Positions 28,678-39,079 of a DNA stretch of 64,000 nucleotides are shown in pieces. Where the stretch lies: positions 24,490 to 88,489 of the forward strand of contig PNQY01000039.1 in the NCBI GenBank assembly GCA_002909145.1. The letters run 5' to 3'. The stretch comes from Candidatus Thioglobus perditus (GTDB taxonomy: Bacteria > Pseudomonadota > Gammaproteobacteria > PS1 > Pseudothioglobaceae). Below the pieces are notes generated by a model. It was not told the origin of the DNA. It saw only the letters and a program-made list of their open reading frames with translations, and did not search any database. Every line of letters starts with the position of its first letter. Within the stretch, counting starts at the first letter, position 1. A program made the translations under genes and the position numbers.

Positions 28678-30345
28678 ATGAAACTATTTGAAAATTTACA
28701 CTTTAACAATGTTCGTGGAGACATTACCGGCGGCATCACTGCGGGCGTTGTAGCACTACCTTTTGCAATTGCCATGGGTCTTGCATCAGGAGCTGGAGCA
28801 ATTGCTGGTTTATATGGTGCAATTATAACTGGCTTCTTTGCTGCACTATTTGGTGGAACTGGAGCCCAGGTATCAGGGCCTACTGGACCAATGACGGTTG
28901 TTATGGCTTTGGTTGTAACTCAGTTTATTACTTTCTTTGAAGGTCAGATAGATCCATCTACTGGTCTAATCTACACACATGATGCCGCACTTGGTGCAGG
29001 ACTTGCGATTGCCTTTACCACTGTTGTTTTAGGTGGTATTTTCCAAATTGCCTTTGGCTTATTGAAACTGGGTCGTTTTATCAACCTAATGCCTCACCCT
29101 GTAACTTCAGGCTTTATGACAGGTATTGGCGTAATTATTATCATTCTTCAAATCCCTCAAGTGCTTGGATTCTATGAAATCAAAGGCTCTACAATGGGAA
29201 TTTTTTCACAATTAGGCGATGTAGAAAACTACTTTATTAATACAGGTGCAATGAGTATTGCGCTTATTACATTAATAGTTGTTTATTTACTTCCTAAAAA
29301 AATTGGAAAGATTATTCCTTCTCCACTATTTGCACTTATTACAGGCACATTAACCTTATTCTTTTTCCCTGAAATATTTTCATCGGGCATTAGCTCTGGT
29401 GTTGAGCCATTAAACAATATGCTACTGGGCGATATTCCTACTGGGTTGCCAGACTTTAACATTCCTACATTTGAAATAAATATTGTTGTTGATATGATTG
29501 CAGCAGGAATGATGTTAGCTATTTTAGGGGCAATTGACTCATTGTTAACTTCTTTAGTTTCTGATGAAATTACTCGCACACATCACAAATCTGATCGTGA
29601 GCTAATCGGTCAAGGCATTGGTAATGCTCTATCTGGTTTATTTGGAGGATTGCCTGGTGCAGGTGCCACTATGCGTACTATGACTAACGTTAAAGCAGGC
29701 GGTCTAACACCTATATCTGGTGCATTGCATGCAATAATACTATTGGCAATTGTATTGGGTGGCGCTCAATACGCAAAAGAAATCCCTCTAGCGGTATTAG
29801 GTGCAATTCTAGTTAAGGTTGGTACTGATATTATTGACTGGGAATATCTAAAAGACCTGATTAGCACTCCTAAATCTGGCGCACTAATTATGATTATAGT
29901 TTTAAGCATAACTGTATTCTACAACCTTATGGCTGCAGTTGGTGTTGGTTTGGTTATGGCAAGCCTAATCTTCTTACAAAGAATGACAGATGTGCAACTA
30001 GCTAGTATTGTATCAGTACAAACAATTGAAGATGCAGCACACCTTGATGAAGCGCATCAAGAGTTGATACGCGCTGGAAACACTTTGTTCTATCAGCTTA
30101 ATGGCCCTATGAGTTTTGGATCGGCCAAAGGCATTGTAAGAGACTTTTCTACAAAGATAGACTATGATAGAGTGATTTTAGACCTATCAAATGTGCCAGT
30201 TATCGACTACACAACTTCACGTGGAATATCTGAAATTTGCAATATATGTATAGAGAAGTCAGCAGAAATAAATATCATTGGAGCAAATACCAGAGTAATG
30301 CACTTCCTTGAAAATATTGGTATTGATAAAGATTTTTTAAAATAA
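28678..30345 (+). CDS. BicA-like SulP transporter, probable Na+-dependent bicarbonate uptake
   Basis: The open frame extends upstream to 28507, but that part runs through the leader hairpins. I place the start at the ATG at 28678 (MKLFENLHFNNVRGDI), giving 555 residues, with an AAGAG ribosome binding site. The protein resembles cyanobacterial BicA along its length: RGDITGGITAGVVALP, GLASGAGAIAGLYGA, SGPTGPMTVV, FQIAFGLLKLGRFI, ELIGQGIGNALSGLFGGLPG and VKVGTDIIDWEYLK. A STAS domain follows (about 430-555) with ILDLSNVPVIDYTTS. Bicarbonate uptake would suit an autotroph fixing CO2; specificity is inferred from similarity to BicA. Confidence 0.85.
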   Translation: MKLFENLHFNNVRGDITGGITAGVVALPFAIAMGLASGAGAIAGLYGAIITGFFAALFGGTGAQVSGPTGPMTVVMALVVTQFITFFEGQIDPSTGLIYTHDAALGAGLAIAFTTVVLGGIFQIAFGLLKLGRFINLMPHPVTSGFMTGIGVIIIILQIPQVLGFYEIKGSTMGIFSQLGDVENYFINTGAMSIALITLIVVYLLPKKIGKIIPSPLFALITGTLTLFFFPEIFSSGISSGVEPLNNMLLGDIPTGLPDFNIPTFEINIVVDMIAAGMMLAILGAIDSLLTSLVSDEITRTHHKSDRELIGQGIGNALSGLFGGLPGAGATMRTMTNVKAGGLTPISGALHAIILLAIVLGGAQYAKEIPLAVLGAILVKVGTDIIDWEYLKDLISTPKSGALIMIIVLSITVFYNLMAAVGVGLVMASLIFLQRMTDVQLASIVSVQTIEDAAHLDEAHQELIRAGNTLFYQLNGPMSFGSAKGIVRDFSTKIDYDRVILDLSNVPVIDYTTSRGISEICNICIEKSAEINIIGANTRVMHFLENIGIDKDFLK

Positions 30346-30378
30346 AGATCTGGTTTTACTTTGTTAATAACTTAGCCA

Positions 30379-30891
30379 CTAAAAATCTTCATCCCAATCA
30401 ACAATAATTTGTTGATTATCTACATCCACTGAAACCAAAAACGGATCAATATAAGGAACCCAGTGCTCTTTAGAGCCATTAATTACAAGAACATTGTTCG
30501 ATCCAGTATCAACTAAATTTGACACCCTTCCCAGTACAACCTTATCTTGATTAATAACCTCAAGACCAATTAAATCTTCCCAGTAATACTCGCTTTTTTT
30601 CAACTCTGGTAGTTGTGATTTTTCAATATATATTTCGATGCCTATATACGACCTAGCTTGTTCCCTGTCATTAACACCTTTTATTTGCGCAACAATAGTT
30701 TTAGACTGCTCTCTGCCTTTATCTATTTCTAAAGTCTGCCAATTGCCATCTATCTGAATATACCAGGGCTGGTAGGACAATATGTTTTTACGAGGATGTG
30801 TGTGTGAGAATATTTTTACCCATCCCTGAACACCAAAAAGGCCATTAATCTGCCCGATTAATAGCCTTTTGTTGTTAGAGTTATCGCTCAC
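30379..30891 (-). CDS. rimM: 16S rRNA processing protein RimM
   Basis: The 170-residue protein assists maturation of the 30S head domain. The N-terminal RimM domain opens with LLIGQINGLFGVQGWVKI, and the C-terminal PRC-barrel has YYWEDLIGLEV, GRVSNLVDTGSNNVLVI and the end VDWDEDF. It follows rpsP by 2 bp. The usual downstream trmD and rplS are missing; the next gene is the convergent BicA-like transporter, 33 bp away. Confidence 0.95.
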   Translation of the reverse strand: MSDNSNNKRLLIGQINGLFGVQGWVKIFSHTHPRKNILSYQPWYIQIDGNWQTLEIDKGREQSKTIVAQIKGVNDREQARSYIGIEIYIEKSQLPELKKSEYYWEDLIGLEVINQDKVVLGRVSNLVDTGSNNVLVINGSKEHWVPYIDPFLVSVDVDNQQIIVDWDEDF

Positions 30892-30893
30892 CT

Positions 30894-31349
30894 TTATTCT
30901 GTAGGCGCTTCTTCCTCTGCTGCTGCCGCTTCTGCTGCTGCCGCTTCTGCTTCTGCTGCTGCCTTAGCCTCTGCCGCTTCTGCTGCTTTTGCTTCAGCCT
31001 CAGCTTTTGCTTCAGCTTCTGCTTTAGCTTTTTCTTCCGCTGCTAATTTAGCTGCAACTGCTGCCGCTCTAGCTTCTTGAGATGCTACACGCTTTTCACG
31101 AATTGATGGGTCTTTGAATTCTTTAACAAGTTGTTTAACTCTATCAGAAATTTGTGCACCTTTTGATGCCCAGTAATCCAATCTATCTTCTTCGATTGTA
31201 AGCCTAACTTCTTGTCCACGCGCAACTGGATTAAAATATCCGATACGCTCAATATAACCACTATCTCTACGCTTTCTAGAGTCTGTTGCTACAATTGAAT
31301 AAAAAGGTTTTTTCTTGGCTCCACCTCGGGCTAGTCTAATTTTAACCAT
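30894..31349 (-). CDS. rpsP: 30S ribosomal protein S16 with Ala/Glu-rich tail
   Basis: The first 85 or so residues are standard S16 ([51 protein letters not shown]). Beyond that is a tail of about 65 residues made almost only of Ala, Glu and Lys, including several AEAKAE-type repeats and ending EEEAPTE. S16 is normally 80-90 residues, so the protein is nearly doubled. The tail would form a long helix or stay disordered; on the DNA it is a run of related GCT/GCA/GAA codons. Confidence 0.95.
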   Translation of the reverse strand: MVKIRLARGGAKKKPFYSIVATDSRKRRDSGYIERIGYFNPVARGQEVRLTIEEDRLDYWASKGAQISDRVKQLVKEFKDPSIREKRVASQEARAAAVAAKLAAEEKAKAEAEAKAEAEAKAAEAAEAKAAAEAEAAAAEAAAAEEEAPTE

Positions 31350-31406
31350 GGGTTTTTTGCTCCTTTATTATTTAATACTTATACCAAAATAGTATAAGAC
31401 GCGAAA

Positions 31407-32810
<1,404 letters not shown>

Positions 32811-32908
32811 TTATATTTCATAATGTGAAAAATGAAAACTATAATATGAAAAACTTAGCAGCAATAAAATGATAGAATTATACGCTTTATTACTGACAAG
32901 AGAACACA

Positions 32909-35503
32909 ATGAAATCAGCCTATCTTCAACATGTTAGCGAACGCCAACAAGATAACTTACCACCTTTGCCACTGAACGCCGAACAAGTCTCTTCAGTAGT
33001 TCAGCACCTTATTAAAGGGGATGAAGATGAATTTTATTTAGATCTACTCACCAATCGAGTACCACCTGGTGTTGATGAAGCTGCCTATGTTAAAGCAGGC
33101 TTTTTAGCAAGTGTTGCCAAAGGTGAACAGCAATGCCATGCAATTGATCAAGCACGGGCAGCTTTTTTATTAGGCACTATGGTAGGCGGCTACAACATTG
33201 CGCCGATGATAGATTTGCTGGATAACGACACATTAGCACCAATTGCCACAACCGGCTTGTCGCACACACTGCTTATGTTTGATGCCTTTTATGACGTCAA
33301 AGAAAAGGCTGACGCGGGAAATTTAGCCGCTCAACAAGTGTTGCAATCTTGGGCAGATGCCGAATGGTTCACCAGTCGTGAGAAAGTTGCTGAAAAAATC
33401 TCAGTCACTATCTTCAAGGTCACCGGAGAAACCAATACAGATGATTTATCTCCTGCGCCAGACGCTTGGTCCAGACCAGATATTCCACTACACGCTCTAG
33501 CCATGTTAAAAATGACACGAGATGGTATTAATCCAGAAGAGCATGGCAAATTAGGTCCGGTTAGTCAAATTAAAACACTTCAAGAAAAAGGCTTCCCACT
33601 TGCTTATGTTGGTGATGTTGTGGGTACAGGATCTTCACGTAAATCGGCAACCAATTCAGTTTTATGGTTTATGGGCAACGATATTGATTATGTACCTAAT
33701 AAGAAAGATGGTGGCATTTGTCTAGGCGGGAAAATTGCACCTATATTTTTTAACACTATGGAAGACTCAGGTGCATTACCAATTGAACTAGACGTTACCC
33801 AGTTAAAGATGGGAGATGTTATTGACATATACCCATACGAAGGCCTTGTTAAGGCGCATGATACTGATACAATTTTGAGTACATTCAAATTGAAATCAGA
33901 CGTTATTCTCGACGAAGTACAAGCAGGCGGTAGAATCCCCTTAATCATTGGTCGCGGACTAACAGCACGTGCACGTGAGGCACTAAAACTTGAGCCTTCC
34001 ACACTATTTCGTTTGCCTGTAGAGATACAAGATACAGGCAAAGGTTATTCATTGGCACAAAAGATGGTAGGTAGGGCTTGTGGCGTCGAAGGCGTTCGTC
34101 CTGGTACTTATTGTGAGCCTAAAATGACTACAGTTGGCTCTCAAGATACCACAGGCCCAATGACACGAGATGAATTAAAAGATTTAGCTTGTTTAGGTTT
34201 TTCAGCCGACTTAACTATGCAGTCTTTTTGCCATACAGCAGCTTATCCAAAACCTGTCGATGTAGAAACGCACCACACTTTGCCTGATTTTATTATGAAC
34301 CGCGGCGGCATCTCGCTACGCCCTGGTGACGGCATTATCCATTCATGGTTAAATCGTATGCTATTGCCAGATACGGTAGGCACTGGTGGCGATTCTCATA
34401 CACGTTTTCCAATTGGAATTTCTTTTCCAGCAGGATCAGGTTTAGTTGCATTTGCCGCAGCAACTGGGGTCATGCCATTAGATATGCCAGAATCAGTCTT
34501 AGTGCGTTTTTCTGGCGAGATGCAGCCTGGCATTACACTACGTGATATGGTTAATGCTATCCCTCTTAAAGCGATTGAAAAAGGCCTGCTAACTGTTGCT
34601 AAAGAAGGCAAAATTAATGCCTTCTCTGGAAGAGTATTAGAAATTGAAGGCCTACCGAATCTTAAGGTTGAACAAGCTTTTGAACTATCTGATTCTGCTG
34701 CTGAACGCTCAGCTGCTGGTTGTTCTATTCATTTAGACAAGGCTCCAATTATTGAATACTTAAACTCAAATATTGTGATGCTTAAGTGGATGATTGCACA
34801 AGGCTATGGCGACAAGAGAACTATTGCCCGTCGAATTCAAGCTATGGAGAAATGGCTAGTCAATCCTGAGCTTATGAAAGCAGACGATGATGCAGACTAT
34901 GCGGAAGTGATCGAAATTAACATGAGTGATATCAAAGAGCCAATATTGGCTTGTCCAAATGATCCTGATGATGTAAAAACGCTTTCTGATGTTGCTAACA
35001 CCAAGATTGACGAAGTATTTATTGGCTCGTGTATGACTAATATTGGCCACTTTAGGGCAGCTGCACAGCTATTAAAAGACAAGTCTGAGCTAAATACTGA
35101 GCTTTGGATTGCTCCTCCAACGCGTATGGATGAAAAGCAACTTAAACAAGAGGGAGTCTACGATACCTTTAGTGCGCTTACTGAACATACCGAAATGCCT
35201 GGCTGTTCGCTCTGTATGGGTAATCAAGCGCGCGTTAAAACCAGTGCAACTGTGGTATCAACTTCAACACGAAATTTTCCAAATCGTCTAGGTGATGAAA
35301 CAAATGTTTATTTATCATCTGCTGAAGTGGCTGCAGTTTCTGCCAAACTAGGTCACATCCCTACTGCGCAAGAGTATTTATCTGAGATGACGGGTATCAA
35401 GCCAATGGAGGCTCAAATTTATCAATATCTAAACTTTGATCAAATTAATGAATACGAAGATCAAGCGGTCACTATTCCGGTGGAGAGTATTCTAGAATCG
35501 TAA
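32909..35503 (+). CDS. acnB: Aconitate hydratase B
   Basis: The 864-residue protein matches the AcnB architecture in length and domain order: N-terminal HEAT-like domain (about 1-160), swivelling domain (about 165-380), then the three catalytic domains. The cluster ligands are in the late motifs [15 protein letters not shown] and [12 protein letters not shown], plus an earlier cysteine in [15 protein letters not shown]. It isomerises citrate and isocitrate in the TCA cycle. An AAGAGAACAC ribosome binding site precedes the start, and a strong terminator follows. Confidence 0.97.
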   Translation: MKSAYLQHVSERQQDNLPPLPLNAEQVSSVVQHLIKGDEDEFYLDLLTNRVPPGVDEAAYVKAGFLASVAKGEQQCHAIDQARAAFLLGTMVGGYNIAPMIDLLDNDTLAPIATTGLSHTLLMFDAFYDVKEKADAGNLAAQQVLQSWADAEWFTSREKVAEKISVTIFKVTGETNTDDLSPAPDAWSRPDIPLHALAMLKMTRDGINPEEHGKLGPVSQIKTLQEKGFPLAYVGDVVGTGSSRKSATNSVLWFMGNDIDYVPNKKDGGICLGGKIAPIFFNTMEDSGALPIELDVTQLKMGDVIDIYPYEGLVKAHDTDTILSTFKLKSDVILDEVQAGGRIPLIIGRGLTARAREALKLEPSTLFRLPVEIQDTGKGYSLAQKMVGRACGVEGVRPGTYCEPKMTTVGSQDTTGPMTRDELKDLACLGFSADLTMQSFCHTAAYPKPVDVETHHTLPDFIMNRGGISLRPGDGIIHSWLNRMLLPDTVGTGGDSHTRFPIGISFPAGSGLVAFAAATGVMPLDMPESVLVRFSGEMQPGITLRDMVNAIPLKAIEKGLLTVAKEGKINAFSGRVLEIEGLPNLKVEQAFELSDSAAERSAAGCSIHLDKAPIIEYLNSNIVMLKWMIAQGYGDKRTIARRIQAMEKWLVNPELMKADDDADYAEVIEINMSDIKEPILACPNDPDDVKTLSDVANTKIDEVFIGSCMTNIGHFRAAAQLLKDKSELNTELWIAPPTRMDEKQLKQEGVYDTFSALTEHTEMPGCSLCMGNQARVKTSATVVSTSTRNFPNRLGDETNVYLSSAEVAAVSAKLGHIPTAQEYLSEMTGIKPMEAQIYQYLNFDQINEYEDQAVTIPVESILES

Positions 35504-35548
35504 AGTTAAACGGTATGCTTGTACAGTATGCCAACTTTGTCAAGACAA

Positions 35549-35576
35549 TAAAAAAGCCGCGGTTAGCGGCTTTTTT
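35549..35576 (+). terminator. Intrinsic terminator after acnB
   Basis: A stem AAAAAGCCGC (35551-35560) pairs with GCGGCTTTTT (35566-35575) around a 5-nt loop, with a T run. It can also serve rpmG on the opposite strand, whose stop is at 35598. Confidence 0.92.
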
Positions 35577-35597
35577 ATTAGAGTGTTAAAACTAATA

Positions 35598-35753
35598 TTA
35601 CTTAATTTTAGCCTCTTTGTACATAACATGTTGTCTTACAACTGGATCAAACTTTTTAACTTCAACTTTCTCAGGATGAAGGCGCTTGTTCTTAGTTGTT
35701 GTATAAAAATGACCGGTCTTTGCTGATGAAACTAATTTGATTTTCTCTCTCAT
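35598..35753 (-). CDS. rpmG: 50S ribosomal protein L33
   Basis: This 51-residue protein (too short for many ORF callers) begins [20 protein letters not shown] and continues [25 protein letters not shown], all standard for L33. It lacks the CxxC zinc motif, so it is the zinc-free form. An AGGAGT ribosome binding site sits before the ATG at 35753, and it follows rpmB by 9 bp. Confidence 0.96.
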   Translation of the reverse strand: MREKIKLVSSAKTGHFYTTTKNKRLHPEKVEVKKFDPVVRQHVMYKEAKIK

Positions 35754-35762
35754 AATTTACTC

Positions 35763-35999
35763 CTAAACTTTTTCACCACGTGAACGAATTTCTGCCAGAA
35801 CTGTATCAATGCCTTTCTTGTCAATAATACGCAAACCTTTTGCAGATAGTTTTAACTTAACAAAACGGTTTTCACTCTCCACCCAAAAACGGTGAGTATG
35901 AAGGTTTGGATAAAAACGACGACGCGTTTTATTATGCGCGTGAGATACGTTATTACCACTAATTGGTCGTTTACCAGTTACTTGACATATCTTTGCCAT
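35763..35999 (-). CDS. rpmB: 50S ribosomal protein L28
   Basis: The 78-residue protein opens [20 protein letters not shown] and has the Arg-rich [16 protein letters not shown] stretch typical of L28. It is zinc-free (no extra CxxC). It is first in the rpmB-rpmG operon, the conserved gammaproteobacterial order. Confidence 0.97.
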   Translation of the reverse strand: MAKICQVTGKRPISGNNVSHAHNKTRRRFYPNLHTHRFWVESENRFVKLKLSAKGLRIIDKKGIDTVLAEIRSRGEKV

Positions 36000-36084
36000 T
36001 GCTCTTACCTATCGAAAATCTAAAAGAAGGGAATTATACTTAAAATTACTTAACTTTCATAGTTAAATTATATAAAAAATCCTA

Positions 36085-36113
36085 TTTACTATTGTCTCAA
36101 CAAGCTGTATCAT
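36085..36113 (+). promoter_or_regulatory. Candidate promoter for tRNA-Ser
   Basis: TTTACT (36085-36090) and TATCAT (36108-36113) are 17 bp apart and would start transcription near 36120, 5 nt before the tRNA. Confidence 0.4.
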
Positions 36114-36124
36114 ACTCGTTTGCT

Positions 36125-36214
36125 GGAGGGATGGCAGAGCGGCTGAATGCACCGGTCTTGAAAACCGGCAAGGGTTAATACCCTTCTAGGGTTCAAATCC
36201 CTATCCCTCCACCA
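36125..36214 (+). tRNA. tRNA-Ser (UGA)
   Basis: The acceptor stem pairs GGAGGGA with TCCCTCC, followed by discriminator A and an encoded CCA. The anticodon loop CTTGAAA between CCGGT and ACCGG gives anticodon TGA, reading UCA codons. A long variable arm (AAGGGTTAATACCCTT) is typical of class II tRNA-Ser. The T loop GGTTCAAATCC is normal. Confidence 0.97.
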
Positions 36215-36279
36215 TTTTCTATTTAGACAACATACCATAAAGTAAACGCTTGCCTCATAAAGCGCTTATAAGGCTTTAA

Positions 36280-37512
36280 CTACCAATCATCGTCTTTATT
36301 AAAGTTAGCTGATTTTTTCTTTAACTTTGCTTCTTCCTCTTTAATGCCTTCTTTAGCATTATTCTTTTTAGCCGAATCTATAAATCGAACAATCATTCTA
36401 TCTTCATGATCTATGTCATCAGCTGTTAATTTAATTATTTCAGCTGTTGATAACTTAGACTGAACTGAAATTATCTTTACAATTCCGATTTCAATTTCAG
36501 TGTATCCGAGAGATTCGCCCGTGTATTGATCATGAATCTTTTCACCATACTTAATAAGTTTTAATTTATCTCCAATTTTTAATGTTTTGCCACCTTGGCC
36601 TAAGGTTATTTTATTCCCATCAATCTTAGCAACAAGTATGGGATATATGGCATTAATAATATCATTTCCAACGCTATCCGCTACTTCTTTAGCTATAGAA
36701 TTTAATGAAATATTACCATCAAGTGATTTTGAATACTCATTAGCATATTTTACCTGGCCAGTAGCAACATCTAGAATCCTAAAAGATAGATCAACCTGTG
36801 TTTTAGTTCTATTAATACTCTTGTCCATTGTCCTCATGTGAATGGTGCTAGTTTTTTTATTTGCACTATCTACAGCACCCAGGATAAGATAATCTGTACC
36901 TAATTGGTTGCCAACTCTGGCTGCTTCTTCTGCTTTAAAAATATCACCTTGGATAAGCCTCAACTCTTTCCGCTGTTCATGAGAATACTTTCTGTCAATC
37001 ATTGCAAATCTTCTACTTTGCGTTAGATATGAATTTAATGAATTAGTAAAAAGTCTTTCGAAATCAGGCTCTGTAACAGAACTAAGAATCCTAAATGGCA
37101 CTACTGCCATACGCAACCTATTTGCCTGTGCAGAAGCCTTGTATACCGCTATACTAACATCTAAAACTGATTCATAGCCCCTGTCTACTTGATAAATCTC
37201 AATTACATCGTAACTTTGCACTATGCCTTTGGTTATTTTAGAAACTTCACTAATGCTTTCATCTGAAGAAAATGATGAGCTCTCATCTTTTCCATTGCTA
37301 GAAAGAGAGGATTCACTAAATTCTGTTTTCATGGTCTCCATACTTTCTAGCTTTACACCTTTTACCTGTGAAACAGCCTCCATAAGAGCGTTTGTTATTG
37401 CAGATTGCCTGTCTAATCCGAAACCACTAACTCGAGTTGTTGTTGTACCTATTTTGGCCTCTAATGAAAGAGAAAATAAAGTAAGTATAATTGTTAAAGG
37501 TAATATTCTCAT
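36280..37512 (-). CDS. Exported protein with FlgT-N/LPP20-like, CsgG-like and FlgT-C-like domains
   Basis: The frame opens at 37566, but the sensible start is the ATG at 37512 (MRILPLTIILTLFSLSLEA), giving 410 residues with a signal peptide and no lipobox. The mature protein has three parts. The first is an Ala-rich helix plus strands (about 8-130, with a Ser-rich insert near 60-90) like LPP20/FlgT-N. The second is a CsgG/TolB-N-like domain (about 135-290: MAVVPFRIL, RRFAMIDRKYS, LGTDYLILGAV, VDLSFRILDVATGQV). The third is a small beta domain (LKIGDKLKLI). A Lys/Glu-rich tail ends DDDW. The order recalls Vibrio FlgT, but no flagellar genes are here. It starts one base after the previous gene's stop, so translation is coupled. 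Confidence 0.72.
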   Translation of the reverse strand: MRILPLTIILTLFSLSLEAKIGTTTTRVSGFGLDRQSAITNALMEAVSQVKGVKLESMETMKTEFSESSLSSNGKDESSSFSSDESISEVSKITKGIVQSYDVIEIYQVDRGYESVLDVSIAVYKASAQANRLRMAVVPFRILSSVTEPDFERLFTNSLNSYLTQSRRFAMIDRKYSHEQRKELRLIQGDIFKAEEAARVGNQLGTDYLILGAVDSANKKTSTIHMRTMDKSINRTKTQVDLSFRILDVATGQVKYANEYSKSLDGNISLNSIAKEVADSVGNDIINAIYPILVAKIDGNKITLGQGGKTLKIGDKLKLIKYGEKIHDQYTGESLGYTEIEIGIVKIISVQSKLSTAEIIKLTADDIDHEDRMIVRFIDSAKKNNAKEGIKEEEAKLKKKSANFNKDDDW

Positions 37513-37513
37513 T

Positions 37514-38893
37514 CTAGAAATCCGTATCCATCCCAACACCCTCTCCGACAGATGCTGGTCCAGCATCTATTACTTTTTTAGTTTTTGGTGTTGATGTTTT
37601 TTTACTCTTTTGTGGTTTAAATTTTCTTACCTCATTCGTTTGATTCACATTCTTTTGACTCCAAACCGCAACAACCATAACAATTTCATGTCCACTAGGG
37701 TGCTTGTATGAGGTTTTCTTTGCTATCTTTCTACCGCCTAGATCAAGCTTAAATTTAACCTTCATTGTTGAGGAAATCTTATCTACCATTTCTGCTATAT
37801 CTTCACTATGAACCATTCCATCACTTGGATTAAGAACAGCATTTTCTTCTTCAATGGCACTAGTCTCCTCCATTTCTTGAAACTGAGCATTTGACTTTAC
37901 GAACTGAGCCAATTGTTTTTCTGCTTCAGTTTTAGCCTTTTTCAATGCATGCTCGTATCCACGATCAAGCTTTTTTTGGCTTTTACCTTTATACATATAA
38001 GACCATTGTCCGTAAGAAATAAGCACAGGAGAGTTTGTTTCATCGAATGCTAGTCTAACCCCAAATGTATCTGAAAGTACTTTTTTACTTTTTGGTATAT
38101 AAGACTTAACATTTCTACCTTTCTTGCCTTTTTTTAAAGTCAGCATTGGTTCACGACCCTTGGAAATATCATAAGCCAACTGCTTTAAAGACCTTTTATA
38201 CATGGCAACTACGCCGATAGTGTAGTTCCCCTTTGTATCTTTACCTTCAAACGTTTTAATTGTCATCAATCCAGCAAGTGACCCCGCTGCTTTTTTAACA
38301 GATTTTTCGGTAAAGTTATTTCGGAAAATATTCTTTTTCCTCTCTTTTGAAAGGGCGTTATACTCTTCTGGGTCTATATCTAAATCTCTAAGAGCAGCAT
38401 CAAGTTTGGCGCCAGTTAATGCAACCAATTTATCCCAAATCTCACTTGTTTTTGATTTAACCCGAGGATCACTCTCTGCAGGGAACTCCATTCTATTATC
38501 CGAATCATCGCTTGCATATTTTGTTAAAGTTTCTCCAGCTATACTTCCATAACTATCTTCTAGAAATGATTGTTTAATTTTTGCCACTGCTTTTTTATAT
38601 GCAACAACTCTCCATTTACCCCATTGGGAATTGGTAATATCCACAGGCACTGTTTCAATAGCGTTATAGAATGTACGACCTTTTTCGTCTTCTTCACCAT
38701 ACTCAATACCCATCTTTTCTGAAAAATCATTGAGAGCATCTCTTGTCATCTCAGACGAGCTGACAAATTCAGAAGTCTTTTCTTGAATGTCACTTAATTC
38801 TCCCGGATCCACGCCATCTTCTGCAAAAACTTGCATATTAAATAAGGCGAAAAAAATGCTAACGCATATCATTTTTATAGTATTTGAGGTCAT
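37514..38893 (-). CDS. Exported protein of unknown function, two LPP20-like regions
   Basis: The frame extends to 38947, but the ATG at 38893 has a strong GGAGGGG ribosome binding site and starts a clear signal peptide (MTSNTIKMICVSIFF...VFA), so I use it (459 residues). I do not recognise the family. Two segments show an Ala/Lys-rich helix followed by strands, as in LPP20-type domains: about 80-220 (YKKAVAKIKQSF, later YTIGVVAMYKRSL) and about 275-420 (HALKKAKTEAEKQLAQF, later HEIVMVVAVWSQ). The C-terminal 40 residues are basic and Pro/Ser-rich. It probably acts in the periplasm with its coupled downstream partner. Confidence 0.68.
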   Translation of the reverse strand: MTSNTIKMICVSIFFALFNMQVFAEDGVDPGELSDIQEKTSEFVSSSEMTRDALNDFSEKMGIEYGEEDEKGRTFYNAIETVPVDITNSQWGKWRVVAYKKAVAKIKQSFLEDSYGSIAGETLTKYASDDSDNRMEFPAESDPRVKSKTSEIWDKLVALTGAKLDAALRDLDIDPEEYNALSKERKKNIFRNNFTEKSVKKAAGSLAGLMTIKTFEGKDTKGNYTIGVVAMYKRSLKQLAYDISKGREPMLTLKKGKKGRNVKSYIPKSKKVLSDTFGVRLAFDETNSPVLISYGQWSYMYKGKSQKKLDRGYEHALKKAKTEAEKQLAQFVKSNAQFQEMEETSAIEEENAVLNPSDGMVHSEDIAEMVDKISSTMKVKFKLDLGGRKIAKKTSYKHPSGHEIVMVVAVWSQKNVNQTNEVRKFKPQKSKKTSTPKTKKVIDAGPASVGEGVGMDTDF

Positions 38894-39002
38894 AACCCCC
38901 CTCCTTTTTCTATATTTTTTTACAAAAACTACCATAAGTTTTGCCAAACATCTGTGAACAAACCTTAACTTCGGTCAATAAAACCAAATATGTTTAATAT
39001 TT

Positions 39003-39016
39003 ATGATATATATCAC
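39003..39016. promoter_or_regulatory. FNR/CRP-like palindrome
   Basis: ATGATATATATCAC carries the perfect palindrome TGATATATATCA, close to an FNR-type site (TTGAT-N4-ATCAA). It lies about 110 bp upstream of the gene starting at 38893, in a 186-bp gap inside the secreted-protein cluster. AT-rich sequence makes chance occurrence possible. Confidence 0.35.
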
Positions 39017-39044
39017 ATACACTTTATTAACTACTATAACGCAG

Positions 39045-39070
39045 TACCAATAATAATGGTACTGCTTTTC
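39045..39070. terminator. Symmetrical hairpin between secreted-protein genes
   Basis: GCAGTACCA pairs with TGGTACTGC around an AT-rich loop just downstream of the gene ending at 39080 (leftward). The T run (CTTTTCT) lies on the rightward side, so for leftward transcripts it is at best a weak terminator or an mRNA 3' end stabiliser. Confidence 0.45.
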
Positions 39071-39079
39071 TAAAAAGAA

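Noticed and set aside
36215..36279. Possible terminator after the secreted cluster (AAAGC...GCTTT)
   Set aside because: The stem is about 5 bp with no T run on the transcribed strand.
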